Assembly: GCF_003201475.1 (NCBI RefSeq)
Contig: NZ_QJJK01000003.1
Span: forward strand, 372,001-436,000
Direction: 5' to 3'
DNA: 64,000 nt
DNA from: Chelatococcus asaccharovorans
GTDB taxonomy: Bacteria; Pseudomonadota; Alphaproteobacteria; Rhizobiales; Beijerinckiaceae
A program made the position numbers and the translations under genes. The notes under the pieces are model-generated. The model was not told the DNA's origin. It did no database searches and saw only the letters and a list, made by a program, of their open reading frames with translations. Below, piece by piece: positions 31,088 through 41,140 of the stretch. Numbering within the stretch: the stretch's first letter is position 1; each line of letters begins with the position of its first letter.

Positions 31088-31837
31088 TCACGCCGCCAGT
31101 TCGCGGTAGTCGGCATAGCCGTTCGCCTCGAGCTCCAGCGCGAGTTCCTTGCCGCCCGAGCGCACCACCTTGCCCTTCGACATCACATGCACCGTATCGG
31201 GCACGATGTAGTTCAGGAGCCGCTGGTAATGCGTGATGACGAGGAACGAGCGGTCCTTCGCGCGCAGCGCATTGACGCCCTCGGCGACGATCCTGAGCGC
31301 ATCGATATCAAGACCGGAGTCGGTCTCGTCGAGGATGCAGAAGCTCGGCTCGAGCAGCGCCATCTGCAGAATTTCCATCCGCTTCTTCTCGCCGCCGGAG
31401 AAGCCGACATTGAGCGCGCGCTTCAACATTTCCTGATCGATCTCAAGCGTTTCAGCCGCCTTCTTGACGCGGCGCATGAAATCCGGTGTCGTCAGCTCAT
31501 CCTCGTCCCGGGCCTTGCGTTGCGCGTTGAGCACCGATTTCAGGAAGGTCATGGTCGCAACGCCGGGAATTTCCAGAGGATACTGGAAGGCCAGGAAGAC
31601 GCCCTTGGCGGCCCGCTCGGAGGGTTCGAGCTCGAGAATATTCTCGCCGTTGAGCAGGATCTCGCCATCGAGGACCGTGTAGTCCTCCTTCCCCGCGATC
31701 ACGTAGGACAGTGTCGACTTGCCGGACCCGTTGGGGCCCATGATGGCCGCGACCTCTCCGTCGTTCACCGTCAGGCTCAGGCCGTTGAGGATGCGCTTGT
31801 CCTCGATGTCGACGACCAGGTTGTTGATCTCAAGCAT
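31088..31837 (-). CDS. sufC: Fe-S assembly ATPase SufC
   Basis: SufC is the ABC-type ATPase that drives shape changes of the SufBC2D scaffold. The start giving [14 protein letters not shown] was chosen; the frame is open another 25 codons. The 249-residue product has Walker [10 protein letters not shown] (34-42), the signature [12 protein letters not shown], Walker [12 protein letters not shown] and switch His in VITHYQRLL. It is a soluble ABC protein with no membrane partner, as is normal. It lies 148 bases after sufB. Confidence 0.97.
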   Translation of the reverse strand: MLEINNLVVDIEDKRILNGLSLTVNDGEVAAIMGPNGSGKSTLSYVIAGKEDYTVLDGEILLNGENILELEPSERAAKGVFLAFQYPLEIPGVATMTFLKSVLNAQRKARDEDELTTPDFMRRVKKAAETLEIDQEMLKRALNVGFSGGEKKRMEILQMALLEPSFCILDETDSGLDIDALRIVAEGVNALRAKDRSFLVITHYQRLLNYIVPDTVHVMSKGKVVRSGGKELALELEANGYADYRELAA

Positions 31838-31985
31838 TCTTTCAATCCCGCATTCGACTTCCGGCTGTCTCAAGGCGCTTTGCGCCGCTCCGAACCGGAA
31901 GGGTGTGTTCACGATAAACAGAAGTGGACAGCCATCGGCTTGCCGGGCCGCGTCAGCCTGTCAGCCGACGCCCGGCACGCGCCCG

Positions 31986-33461
31986 TCAGCCGACCGACCC
32001 TTCCAGACTGATCGAAATGAGCTTCTGCGCTTCGACCGCGAATTCCATCGGCAGCTGCTGCAGCACATCCTTGACAAAGCCGTTGACGATCAGGGCGATA
32101 GCCTCCTCCTCGGAGAGCCCGCGCTGCATGCAATAGAACATCTGATCATCGGATATTTTCGATGTGGTCGCCTCATGTTCGAAGACGGCACTCGCATTCT
32201 TCGACTCGATATAGGGCACCGTATGGGCACCACACTGGTCGCCGATCAAGAGCGAGTCGCAGTTGGTGAAGTTGCGCGCGCCCGAGGCCCGGCGATGCGC
32301 CGAGATGAGACCGCGATAGGTATTGTCCGACTTGCCGGCGGCGATGCCCTTCGAGATGACCTTGCTCGTCGTGTTCCGGCCGAGATGGATCATCTTGGTG
32401 CCCGAATCGACCTGCTGATAACCGTTTGAAATGGCGATCGAATAGAACTCGCCGCGCGAGTTGTCCCCGCGCAGGATGCACGACGGATATTTCCAGGTGA
32501 TGGCCGAGCCGGTCTCCACCTGCGTCCAGGAGATCTTGGAGTTGACGCCGCGGCAATCGCCGCGCTTGGTCACGAAATTATAGACGCCGCCCTGCCCCTC
32601 GGAATCGCCGGGGTACCAGTTCTGCACCGTCGAATATTTGATCTCGGCGTCGTCGAGCGCGATCAGCTCGACCACCGCCGCATGGAGCTGGTTCTCGTCA
32701 CGCGCTGGCGCCGTGCAGCCCTCGAGGTAGCTCACGTAGGAGCCCTTGTCGGCGATGATCAGCGTGCGCTCGAACTGGCCGGTGTTGCGCTCGTTGATGC
32801 GGAAATAGGTCGAGAGCTCCATCGGGCATCGGACACCCTCCGGCACATAGACGAAGGACCCGTCCGTGAAGACCGCCGAATTGAGCGTGGCGTAGAAGTT
32901 GTCTGTCACGGGGACGACCGAGCCGAGATATTTCCGTACGAGTTCGGAATGTTCGCGGATGGCCTCCGAGATCGAGCAGAAGATGACGCCGGCCTTCTTC
33001 AACTCCTCCTTGAAGGTCGTGACGACCGACACGGAATCGAAGACGGCATCGACCGCGACGCGCGAGCCAGCGCCCTCGACACCGGCGAGAATCTCCTGTT
33101 CGCGAAGCGGGATGCCGAGCTTCTCGTAGGTCTTGAGAATCTCCGGATCGACCTCGTCCAGCGACTTCGGCGCGGCGTTTTTCTTCGGCGCGGCGTAGTA
33201 ATGGAGGTCCTGGAAGGGGATGGGGGGGTATTTCACCCGCGACCAGGTCGGTTCACGCATGGTGATCCAACGCCGATAGGCGTCGAGCCGCCATTCGGTC
33301 ATCCACTCCGGATCCCCCTTCTTCGCGGAGATCAGCCGGACAGTGGCCTCGGACAGGCCCACGGGGGCCACATCCATCTCAACCTCGGTCTCGAAACCAT
33401 ACTTATACTGATCAACGTCGATCGCTTTGACGCGTTCGACGGTCTCCTGCACTGCAGGCAT
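31986..33461 (-). CDS. sufB: Fe-S scaffold subunit SufB
   Basis: SufB is the subunit on which the cluster is built. The 491-residue product starts [22 protein letters not shown]. It has the usual features FPQ-like N-terminal region replaced by [15 protein letters not shown], the core [20 protein letters not shown] with the conserved Cys, [20 protein letters not shown], and the C-terminal [22 protein letters not shown]. Length and order are typical of alphaproteobacteria. It lies 87 bases after the first cysteine desulfurase gene. Confidence 0.97.
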   Translation of the reverse strand: MPAVQETVERVKAIDVDQYKYGFETEVEMDVAPVGLSEATVRLISAKKGDPEWMTEWRLDAYRRWITMREPTWSRVKYPPIPFQDLHYYAAPKKNAAPKSLDEVDPEILKTYEKLGIPLREQEILAGVEGAGSRVAVDAVFDSVSVVTTFKEELKKAGVIFCSISEAIREHSELVRKYLGSVVPVTDNFYATLNSAVFTDGSFVYVPEGVRCPMELSTYFRINERNTGQFERTLIIADKGSYVSYLEGCTAPARDENQLHAAVVELIALDDAEIKYSTVQNWYPGDSEGQGGVYNFVTKRGDCRGVNSKISWTQVETGSAITWKYPSCILRGDNSRGEFYSIAISNGYQQVDSGTKMIHLGRNTTSKVISKGIAAGKSDNTYRGLISAHRRASGARNFTNCDSLLIGDQCGAHTVPYIESKNASAVFEHEATTSKISDDQMFYCMQRGLSEEEAIALIVNGFVKDVLQQLPMEFAVEAQKLISISLEGSVG

Positions 33462-33548
33462 CGCTCTACTCCTCTCACGGCTTCAAGGGCCGTGGTTGCC
33501 CGTCCTTCTGGCCCAAGGACTGCGCTGCCCGCAGGCCAATATCCCAAC

Positions 33549-34739
33549 CTACGCCGCCCTGTCGCCCTGGCGGCGCGGCGAAAGTTTCCGCGTCACACTG
33601 GCAAAAGCCGACGCGAACCGCTCGACATCCTCATCGCGGTTTGCCCAACCGAGGCTGATACGAACCGCCCCCTCCGCCACCGTCGGCGCGACCCCCATCG
33701 CCGCAAGGACATGCGAAGGACGCACCTTCCCCGACGAACAAGCCGACCCGGACGACACCGCGACGCCGGCAAGATCGAAGGCCATGACCAGGGTCTCGGC
33801 CTTCACCCCCGGGATGGCAAAAGCCGAGGTATTGGCCAGCCGCCTCACATCCGCGCCGAAAACCACGAGGTTCGGCAGGACCTGCCGGACGTGACGTTCA
33901 ATCTCGTCGCGCATGGCGGCCATTGCCATCATATAATGATCAATTTCGCCAAATGCGATCTCCGAAGCAGCGCCAAACCCGACAATCGCGGCCAAATTCT
34001 CTGTTCCGGCACGATGTCCGCTCTCCTGGCCGCCACCGCGCAGGAGCGATGGCCCCAGATCGACACCCGGATTGTAGATAAGCGCGCCCGCGCCTTGAGG
34101 GCCACCGAACTTATGCGCCGAGAGGCTCAGCATGTCGGCGCCGAGCGTCGAAAAGTCGATGGGCATCTTGGCCGCCGCCTGGACCGCATCGACATGCAGG
34201 ACGCCATCCGCGCCATGCACGAGCCGCGCAATCTCGGCGATCGGCTGCAGCACACCGGTCTCGTTATTGGCCATCTGCACGGATACGAAAGGCCAGCCTT
34301 CGGCGTCGGCGCCGAGGCGCTCGGCGAGCCAGGCGAGGTCGACGACACCATTGCCGTCCACCGGAACGACCGTCACCGCCTCCGCCGGAAAGCGCCCGCC
34401 TGCGAGAACGCTCGGATGCTCGGTGGCGCCGATGAAGCAGCGCGATGGCGGGGTGTTCCCGCCCCGTCCGCCGAAGCCGCGCACCCGCACATCCGGCGAC
34501 AGCGCCAGCGCATTGGCCTCGGTGCCACCGCTGGTGAAGACGAGCTTGGCCCCCCCTGCCCCGACCAGCGCAGCGACCTTGGCGCGGGCCTCCTCGATGG
34601 CGGCGCGGGCGGCGCGCCCCTCTCGATGGACCGAGGAGCCGTTGCCGGATGCCGTCAGGACACGCAGCATCGCCTCCACCACCTCCGGACGGAGTGGCGC
34701 AGATGCATTGTAGTCCAGATAAACGCGACCCGCCGTCAT
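33549..34739 (-). CDS. Cysteine desulfurase, IscS/NifS type
   Basis: A 396-residue type I cysteine desulfurase (PLP enzyme), first gene of the Fe-S block. It starts MTAGRVYLDYNASAPLRPEV. It has the GGTEANALAL motif, the PLP lysine in SLSAHKFGGPQGAG, and the catalytic loop SSGSACSSGKVRPSHVL, whose long flexible form marks type I enzymes. The block therefore holds two desulfurases of different types (this one and SufS), as in other Hyphomicrobiales. No iscR, iscU or hscAB gene is adjacent. Confidence 0.94.
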   Translation of the reverse strand: MTAGRVYLDYNASAPLRPEVVEAMLRVLTASGNGSSVHREGRAARAAIEEARAKVAALVGAGGAKLVFTSGGTEANALALSPDVRVRGFGGRGGNTPPSRCFIGATEHPSVLAGGRFPAEAVTVVPVDGNGVVDLAWLAERLGADAEGWPFVSVQMANNETGVLQPIAEIARLVHGADGVLHVDAVQAAAKMPIDFSTLGADMLSLSAHKFGGPQGAGALIYNPGVDLGPSLLRGGGQESGHRAGTENLAAIVGFGAASEIAFGEIDHYMMAMAAMRDEIERHVRQVLPNLVVFGADVRRLANTSAFAIPGVKAETLVMAFDLAGVAVSSGSACSSGKVRPSHVLAAMGVAPTVAEGAVRISLGWANRDEDVERFASAFASVTRKLSPRRQGDRAA

Positions 34740-34882
34740 GCGTGTTTCCAGGGAAAATGGCGCGACTTCATGGAAGTCTTGCTTTTAACCCCCCTCGTTG
34801 TGCTACATACGCTCGTGAAAGCGTGGGCGGCCTCCAAAGCATGTCCGGTTGTATCGCAACAGGATACACGCATCGGTAGGCC

Positions 34883-34897
34883 TTAGAATAATTCTAA
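34883..34897. promoter_or_regulatory. Irr-type iron control element (ICE box)
   Basis: The perfect palindrome TTAGAATAATTCTAA matches the TTAGAA-n3-TTCTAA pattern known for the iron/haem regulator Irr of Hyphomicrobiales. It starts five bases after the -10 of the predicted promoter of the Fe-S block, so a bound protein would cover the transcription start. It also lies about 100 bases before the divergent hydrolase gene. Confidence 0.8.
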
Positions 34898-34902
34898 CCG
34901 TG

Positions 34903-34931
34903 ATTTATGGCGCTGCAACAAACGAAGTCAA
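34903..34931 (-). promoter_or_regulatory. Sigma70-type promoter of the iscS-suf block
   Basis: On the minus strand TTGACT (34926-34931) and ATAAAT (34903-34908) are separated by exactly 17 bases. Transcription would begin near 34895, within the Irr-type box, about 155 bases before the first cysteine desulfurase gene. Confidence 0.7.
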
Positions 34932-34995
34932 GGGACGTCGCCTTATATGTCCCTTGCTGAGTTGATGCGCCATCACGGCCATGGTGTCGGAGCCA

Positions 34996-35655
34996 ATGCC
35001 TGAAGTTATTTTCACCGGACCCGCCGGACGTATAGAAGGCCGTTACCATCCGGCCAAGGAGAAAGGTGCGCCGATCGCCATCGTGCTACACCCTCATCCC
35101 CAGTTTGGCGGCACGATGAATAACCAGATCGTGTACAGCCTGTATTACACCTACGTGAACCGTGGGTTCTCCGTGCTTCGTTTCAATTTCCGCGGCGTCG
35201 GACGCAGCCAGGGTGCGTTCGATCACGGCCAAGGCGAGTTGTCGGATGCGGCGGCGGCGCTGGATTGGGCGCAGTCGGTCAACCCCGAGGCGCGCACCTG
35301 CTGGATCGCCGGTGTCTCCTTCGGCGCCTGGATCGGCATGCAGCTTCTGATGCGCCGGCCCGAGATCGAAGGCTTCCTGTCGATCGCGGCCATGGCCAAT
35401 CGCTATGACTTCAGCTTCCTGGCGCCCTGCCCGTCGTCCGGCCTGTTCGTGCACGGCTCGCAGGATCGCGTCGCGCCGCTGCGCGAAGTCGTCAGCGTCA
35501 TCGAGAAGGTGAAGACCCAGAAGGGTATCCAGATCGAGCACGCGGTCATCGATGGCGCCAACCACTTCTTCGAGGGCAAGCTCGAGGAACTGATGACGGC
35601 GGTCGACGGCTATCTCGACAAGCGCCTTGGCGCGGTTCAGGAAGACGCGGCCTGA
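34996..35655 (+). CDS. Alpha/beta hydrolase
   Basis: A 219-residue cytoplasmic hydrolase starting MPEVIFTGPAGRIEGRYHPA, the usual start in related proteins; an in-frame ATG five codons upstream (34981) is possible. Features are the HPHPQFGGTMNN loop, FRGVGRSQG, the nucleophile elbow GVSFGAW (Ser), the acid in HGSQDRVAP and the catalytic His in GANHFFEGKL. It is of the small dienelactone-hydrolase-like or peptidase-like type, with no known substrate. It is divergent from the Fe-S block and shares its control region. A terminator follows. Confidence 0.9.
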   Translation: MPEVIFTGPAGRIEGRYHPAKEKGAPIAIVLHPHPQFGGTMNNQIVYSLYYTYVNRGFSVLRFNFRGVGRSQGAFDHGQGELSDAAAALDWAQSVNPEARTCWIAGVSFGAWIGMQLLMRRPEIEGFLSIAAMANRYDFSFLAPCPSSGLFVHGSQDRVAPLREVVSVIEKVKTQKGIQIEHAVIDGANHFFEGKLEELMTAVDGYLDKRLGAVQEDAA

Positions 35656-35687
35656 AACAGAGCGTTGCATCTTGGACTGATAATTCG

Positions 35688-35716
35688 CGCCCGGCCCCCT
35701 CGAGGCCGGGCGTTTT
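35688..35716 (+). terminator. Rho-independent terminator of the hydrolase gene
   Basis: A perfect 9-bp stem (cgcccggcc with ggccgggcg), a 7-base loop, then tttt, 32 bases after the stop codon. Confidence 0.88.
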
Positions 35717-35801
35717 CATTCCGGGCAGGTGATTGACATGCCAGCCCATGGAATTAGCCGAGAAACCTGCTACAGGATGGGGCGGTTCACACGGGACATC
35801 G

Positions 35802-35951
35802 CGGTCATTCCGGGGCGGGTTGATAGACCCGAGCCCGGAATCCATGAACACGACGGCAGACCGGAAGAGCGCCGGTCCGACGCGCCTTCTTGCCAGAACG
35901 CGTGTTCATGGATTCCGGGCTCCTCGCTGACGCGAGGCCCCGGAATGACCG
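35802..35951. repeat. 150-bp nested palindrome (GTCATTCCGGGG type)
   Basis: Outer 14-bp arms (cggtcattccgggg at 35802-35815, complement at 35938-35951) enclose perfect 22-bp arms at 35831-35852 and 35901-35922 that begin gagcccggaatcc. These enclose a small gaccgg/ccggtc hairpin. It lies between the hydrolase terminator and tyrS. The form is that of a dispersed intergenic element of Hyphomicrobiales. Confidence 0.85.
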
Positions 35952-36046
35952 TGAGATTTCGTATGAAATCTGAACGCTCGAAGGGGCGCGCTGCCGTCCT
36001 CGCGGTCGGCCGATGACGCCGCATTTGATAAAAAGCCTGAGACACC

Positions 36047-37297
36047 ATGACCCGCTTCCGCTCCGATTTCCTCCGCACGCTCGATGAGCGCGGCTTCATC
36101 CATCAGATCTCGGATCCCGAAGGGCTTGACGCCCTTGCCTTGAAGGGCCGGATCTCCGGCTACGTCGGCTATGACGCGACGGCGACGTCGATCCATATCG
36201 GCAATCTCATTTCCGTCACCATGCTCTACTGGCTGCAGGAAACCGGCCATCAGGCGATCAGCCTGATGGGCGGCGGCACTTCCATGGTCGGCGACCCCTC
36301 CTTTCGCGACGATCAGCGGAAGCTCCTGACCGAGGAGCAGATCGAAACCAATATCGCGAGCATCAAGCGGGTCTACGGCAACATCCTGAACTACGGCGGC
36401 TCCAACCCGGCGATCATGGTCAACAACGCCGATTGGCTGCTCAAACTCAACTATGTCGAGTTCCTGCGCGATGTCGGCCGGCATTTCTCGGTCAATCGCA
36501 TGCTGAGCTTCGATTCGGTCAAGCTCAGGCTCGATCGCGAGCAGTCGCTGAGCTTCCTAGAATTCAACTACATGATCATGCAGGGCTACGACTTCACCGA
36601 GCTCAACCGGCGCTACGGCACGGTGCTGCAGATGGGTGGGTCGGACCAGTGGGGCAACATCATCAATGGCGTCGATCTCAGCCATCGGATGGGCGGCCCG
36701 CAGCTCTATGCGTTGACGACGCCCTTGCTGACCAAGGCCTCGGGCGAGAAGATGGGCAAGTCGGCCTCGGGCGCCGTCTGGCTCAACGGCGATCTCTTCT
36801 CGCCTTATGACTTCTGGCAATATTTCCGCAACACCGAGGATGCCGACGTCGGCAAGTTCCTCAAGATCTTCACCCGCCTGCCGCTTGACGAGATCGCCAA
36901 GCTGGCGGCGCTGGGCGGTAACGAGATCAACGAGGCCAAGAAGGTGCTGGCGACGGAAGTCACCGCGATCGTCCACGGCCGCGCCGCCGCCGAGGAAGCC
37001 GCCGAGACGGCCCGCAAGACCTTCGAGGAGGGCGCGCTCGCCGATACGCTGCCGAGCGTGGACTTGCCGGCGGACAGCCTGGCCACGGGCCTCGGCGTCC
37101 TGACGGCGGCCGTCACCGCCGGGCTCGTCGCCTCAACCGGCGAGGCACGCCGCCAGATCAAGGGCGGTGGGCTCCGCGTCAACGACGCCCCTGTCACTGA
37201 CGAGCGGGCGGTTCTGACGCCGGCAGACCTCACCGGCGACGGCGTGATCAAGATGTCCCTTGGACGCAAGAAGCACGTGCTCATAAGGCCGCGTTGA
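36047..37297 (+). CDS. tyrS: Tyrosyl-tRNA synthetase
   Basis: This class I enzyme charges tRNA-Tyr. The 416-residue product has the HIGH-type motif HIGN (residues 50-53), the tyrosine-binding [10 protein letters not shown] and [19 protein letters not shown], and the KMSKS-type motif KMGKS in [11 protein letters not shown]. The C-terminal S4 domain ([20 protein letters not shown]) binds the tRNA anticodon side. Length is normal for the TyrRS of this group. Confidence 0.97.
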   Translation: MTRFRSDFLRTLDERGFIHQISDPEGLDALALKGRISGYVGYDATATSIHIGNLISVTMLYWLQETGHQAISLMGGGTSMVGDPSFRDDQRKLLTEEQIETNIASIKRVYGNILNYGGSNPAIMVNNADWLLKLNYVEFLRDVGRHFSVNRMLSFDSVKLRLDREQSLSFLEFNYMIMQGYDFTELNRRYGTVLQMGGSDQWGNIINGVDLSHRMGGPQLYALTTPLLTKASGEKMGKSASGAVWLNGDLFSPYDFWQYFRNTEDADVGKFLKIFTRLPLDEIAKLAALGGNEINEAKKVLATEVTAIVHGRAAAEEAAETARKTFEEGALADTLPSVDLPADSLATGLGVLTAAVTAGLVASTGEARRQIKGGGLRVNDAPVTDERAVLTPADLTGDGVIKMSLGRKKHVLIRPR

Positions 37298-37367
37298 TAT
37301 TCAGCGCCTGATGGAGCGCGGCCTGCCGGCTTTTCGGCGACAGAGGGACGGCCCGCGCTGACGAGCC

Positions 37368-40300
37368 TCATCGCTCGGGAACACCGCTTGGCGGAAGCGT
37401 CTCCACGCGGCCGCTGTCCGCGCGGCCAAGATCGAAGAACTTCCGGAAGATGCCGGGAGCCACGGCCGATAGCGGGTTTATCGACATCACCGGCGCCGCG
37501 GTCGTGCCGGTCACCCGGAAATTGACCGCGAACAGGCCCTCATATTGGCCGCCGCCAAGGATGAGCCCGACGATCGGCACCTGGCTGAAAATGTTGTTCA
37601 GCGCGTAAGCGGGCACATAGGTGCCGGAAAGATCGAGCCGGTCGCGGGCTGTGTCGAGATGCCCCTCGAGGCTGACGCCGACGGTCGGTCCCCAGACAAC
37701 CCCCTCGCGAATATTGATCCGCCCCGTCGCGCGCGTGAAGTTTACCTTGAGCTTCGTGAAGCTGATATCGGAGGGATCAACCGCCACATTCCCTGTGCGT
37801 CCCTGTTTTGGGGTTTCGGCGATGATGCGCTGCAGGCCCTGATCGTTGCGGATTCTGAAATCCCAAATCGTCAGGTCGCCATTCTGCAGGTCGTCGCCCG
37901 CAGGCGTCAGCGTGAGATGCGCCGAGCCACCCGCCATCCGTTTGTAGAGATCGACGAAGCGGAGAGCCGATCCGGCATTGCCGGTCTCCACGAAAATCGC
38001 GCCTTTGTTGCCGAGTTGGCCGCTGATCGGTGCGCTGCCGAGCCGGCCCTTGAGCGTGAGGTCCGAGATCGTCTTGCCCCGACGGCCCAGCTTGAGATTG
38101 GCATTGGAAATGACCTCGTCGTTATAGCCGGCGAGGATGTTGACGGCGAGATCGAGATCGATATCGGCCGCGGCGCCGCCGCCCGAACCATCGCTCAGCA
38201 TCGCCAGGAAGGGACGCGCATCCAGCACGTTGCCCTTGACGGTCAGCCGGTAGGCGTTGCGATTGCGGCTGACGTCGAGGCGCAGGTCGTCGCCAGGCGA
38301 CAATTTGAACTGCGAGAAGCTCGCCTCGCGCAATGTGCCATCCGCGGCGAACTTGGCCGTCCCCTTGGCGACGGCGCCGGCATCGAGGGCGATGTCACGC
38401 AGATCGTAGCCCTCCCCGTCGACAAGGGCGAGCGTGAGACGCCCGGGCCGTCCGGCTGCCTTGCGCCATCCCGGAAGGAGATCGTCGATCGACGCGCGCT
38501 GGAGGTCGACATCGACAGCCGTCGGCACCTTCGCGTCGAGGCTCTTCACGAGCTTCACCGCCACCGGCCCCCGCAGCTTGTTCTTCAGGTCAAATCCCTT
38601 GCGCGCGCGGGCGGCATCGTCGAGGACCAGTGAAATCGTTGCCTCGCCGGCATTGGAACGCAGAAGCTGACGCATGTCGAACGTGGCGGGAAGGCCGGCG
38701 ATCTGCCCCGTCCCTTTGAGCGTGAAGGCGGTCGCATCGACATTCAACGCGAGCGACGCGCTCTCCAGCTTGTCCTTGCCGCTGAAACCATCCACCGAGA
38801 GGTTCGTGAGACTACCGGTTGCGGTCGCCGTGACGTCGGCAGCCGACATGTCCTTGCCCAGCGGAATTCCCAATGCGACCTTGATATCCGCCTGGCCGCG
38901 CACTTTCGCGGGGTCAATGTCGATCTGGACGGTCCCTTTCAGGGCATCGCTGCCCAGGAGGGCGATGAGCGCGTCGGCCTGCCCGCGGAGCTGGAAGTTG
39001 GCGCTCGAAAAGACGGGCGGCCTGTGGTCCGCGACGGCGAAGACACCGTCGACAAGGCTGAGCGATCGGTTGGCGGGAAGCTTGACCTCGGCCTGCGCGA
39101 CTTCGATCCGTGTCGTCAAGCCGGTGACGACACCGGAGGCATTCACCTGCGTCAGGACGGGCAGTCCGTCCGCGGGACGCAGCGTACCGTCCTTGACGGC
39201 GAAGGTGAGATCGAGCGTTTCGTCGGGAACCGGCTGCTTGTTACGCGATGCGAGAAGCTCGTCGCTCGTCAGGCTTGTCTTGAGGGACATCCCTTCGACC
39301 GTGCCGTCCGTCAGATTGTCCACGAGATAGCGTCGGACATCCGATGCGACGAAAGCCGGCCAGAAGCGCAGCACGGCACGGGCAGGCGCCTTCGGTATCG
39401 AGATATCCAGGCTCACCCCGCCCTGGTCCGCGACGGTGCCGAGCGAACCGGTCAACGAGATATCGTAGTCCGCCCCGGATACCCGCACCTCCTCGAAATT
39501 CACCCCGCCGCCGACCGCGCCCGTCAGATCGAGGGCGATGTCGTTGATTGGCATGGGTGACTGCCCGTCTGTCAGGCTCTCGATCTCGGCCCCGGAACCC
39601 GCCAGCTTCATGCGCCAGAGACGGTCGCCCTCTTCAGGCGTCAACCGTCCCGACATCGAGAAGCGCGACGGACCGGCACGCAGATCCGCCGAGGTGATGA
39701 TCATCTCCCCTGACGCCGCGTCCCATGTGGATGACACGGCGATGCTGTCGACGGTCACAGGCGGCTGGTCCGGATCGTCCATCACGACCACGCCGCGCCC
39801 GCCGCGCAAGGTCGCGTCGAATGCGGACAGGCTATCATCTGCGGCGACAGTCAGATCGAGCTTACCCGAGAGCGGCATGTCCGTCGTCACGAGCGGCGTG
39901 CGGATCCCGTTGAGCGACAACAGGTCGGACACCGGTACGCCGTCGACGGTCATCGAGACCCGGCGTTCGGTGCCGGAGGCCGCGCCGATCACCGTACCGG
40001 AAACTTGCCACGGCCCGTGCTCGCCTCTCAGTCCGAAGGCGAAGTGCAATTCGCCTGGTGCCGGGCGCAGCACGTTGAAGGACAGATCGTCGAACGTGAT
40101 CCGCTGGCGGCGTGTATCGTCGATGAGCGTCAGCTTGGCCCCGGACAGGTGCACCCGCTGGACGCCCGCAACGGCCGAATCACCCCCAGACACGAGATCG
40201 ATGAAAGAAACGGCACCGACGGCCAGGGGAAGACTGCGCTTGTCTGGAACGGCCCCGGTGGTCGTGGCGGGGTCGGATTGAACGTCGGTCGATGGCTGGG

Positions 40301-40790
40301 CGGGCGCTGTGACTTCGGGGGGATCCGCCTCTCCCGCCGTCAGGGCAAGCCCGCCATCACGCGCGACGAAGAGGCGCAGATCAAGTCCGCTGAGCTCCAC
40401 CGAGCGAGGCGTGATTTCGCCGCGCAGCAACGCCCACGGCGAAACAGCGATTTCGGCCTCCTGCGCCTTGAGCAGGCTGAGCCCGCGTGGATCACGCACA
40501 TCGATCCGGTCGACCCTCAATGTGGGCCCATGGCGGGTAAAGGTGAGGGCTGCATCCGCCAGGTCGACCTTCCAGCCGGGTCCCAGGCGTTCCGCCATAT
40601 CCGCCGCGATCGGGCGCGCCGCATCCCCGATGAAGATGGGCCCAAGCGCGACGCGCAGAATGACGACACACGTGAGCAGGAGGATACTGGCCGCGACGCA
40701 AACCGTCGCGCCGCGCAGGATGCGGAACGGCCGCTTCCTGATGACCTTATGGACGCGCCGTCTCGGCTTCATTTTACGATAAGCTGCCAT
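37368..40790 (-). CDS. Large AsmA/YhdP-like membrane-anchored protein
   Basis: A 1140-residue protein with a basic cytoplasmic N-terminus, one membrane helix (about residues 26-50) and a very long periplasmic part rich in beta strands. It has the DUF3971/AsmA-like layout: PTLRVDRIDVRDPRGLSLLKAQEAEIAV near the start and the conserved C-terminal AsmA2 region (GTYVPAYALNNIFSQVPIVGLILGGG). Such proteins (YhdP, TamB, AsmA family) are thought to bridge the envelope and carry phospholipids to the outer membrane. It is transcribed alone, convergent with tyrS. Confidence 0.88.
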   Translation of the reverse strand: MAAYRKMKPRRRVHKVIRKRPFRILRGATVCVAASILLLTCVVILRVALGPIFIGDAARPIAADMAERLGPGWKVDLADAALTFTRHGPTLRVDRIDVRDPRGLSLLKAQEAEIAVSPWALLRGEITPRSVELSGLDLRLFVARDGGLALTAGEADPPEVTAPAQPSTDVQSDPATTTGAVPDKRSLPLAVGAVSFIDLVSGGDSAVAGVQRVHLSGAKLTLIDDTRRQRITFDDLSFNVLRPAPGELHFAFGLRGEHGPWQVSGTVIGAASGTERRVSMTVDGVPVSDLLSLNGIRTPLVTTDMPLSGKLDLTVAADDSLSAFDATLRGGRGVVVMDDPDQPPVTVDSIAVSSTWDAASGEMIITSADLRAGPSRFSMSGRLTPEEGDRLWRMKLAGSGAEIESLTDGQSPMPINDIALDLTGAVGGGVNFEEVRVSGADYDISLTGSLGTVADQGGVSLDISIPKAPARAVLRFWPAFVASDVRRYLVDNLTDGTVEGMSLKTSLTSDELLASRNKQPVPDETLDLTFAVKDGTLRPADGLPVLTQVNASGVVTGLTTRIEVAQAEVKLPANRSLSLVDGVFAVADHRPPVFSSANFQLRGQADALIALLGSDALKGTVQIDIDPAKVRGQADIKVALGIPLGKDMSAADVTATATGSLTNLSVDGFSGKDKLESASLALNVDATAFTLKGTGQIAGLPATFDMRQLLRSNAGEATISLVLDDAARARKGFDLKNKLRGPVAVKLVKSLDAKVPTAVDVDLQRASIDDLLPGWRKAAGRPGRLTLALVDGEGYDLRDIALDAGAVAKGTAKFAADGTLREASFSQFKLSPGDDLRLDVSRNRNAYRLTVKGNVLDARPFLAMLSDGSGGGAAADIDLDLAVNILAGYNDEVISNANLKLGRRGKTISDLTLKGRLGSAPISGQLGNKGAIFVETGNAGSALRFVDLYKRMAGGSAHLTLTPAGDDLQNGDLTIWDFRIRNDQGLQRIIAETPKQGRTGNVAVDPSDISFTKLKVNFTRATGRINIREGVVWGPTVGVSLEGHLDTARDRLDLSGTYVPAYALNNIFSQVPIVGLILGGGQYEGLFAVNFRVTGTTAAPVMSINPLSAVAPGIFRKFFDLGRADSGRVETLPPSGVPER

Positions 40791-41140
40791 ATCGTCTCAG
40801 CAACGGCCTTCAATCAGCAGCGACAGAGTCCGGCAGGCACTCACCGGCAACGCTTTCGCCCGTCGATCTCCGGCGCGATGGGCCGGGGTCGGTGCGATAA
40901 CGGGTTCAGCATGAATTCTCGCCCCTCGTGGCATCAGGATCGCGCGATGCTGCGATCTGCCGCAATACGCACCGGCCAACAGATATACAGCTGCGACACA
41001 CGCCCGCAGATACTATAGCCACTCATACGCAAATGCCGATGGCAGATCGCGCCGACGCGCTTGAAGTTTACCGGATTCGTCGGACGTAATCGCCTTCCGC
41101 AGCACCCTTAACCGCTTTAATCTGACGAAAGGAAGGCATT
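40791..41140. other. Divergent intergenic region of the AsmA-like gene and bcp
   Basis: About 350 bases between divergent genes. It should carry both promoters. I see no repeat and no clear operator. GAAAGGAAGG directly before the bcp start is its ribosome-binding site. Confidence 0.45.

Noticed and set aside
32682-34886. A 734-codon open frame antisense to sufB and the type I desulfurase
   Set aside because: Same reasoning: it overlaps two certain genes and has no recognisable motif.
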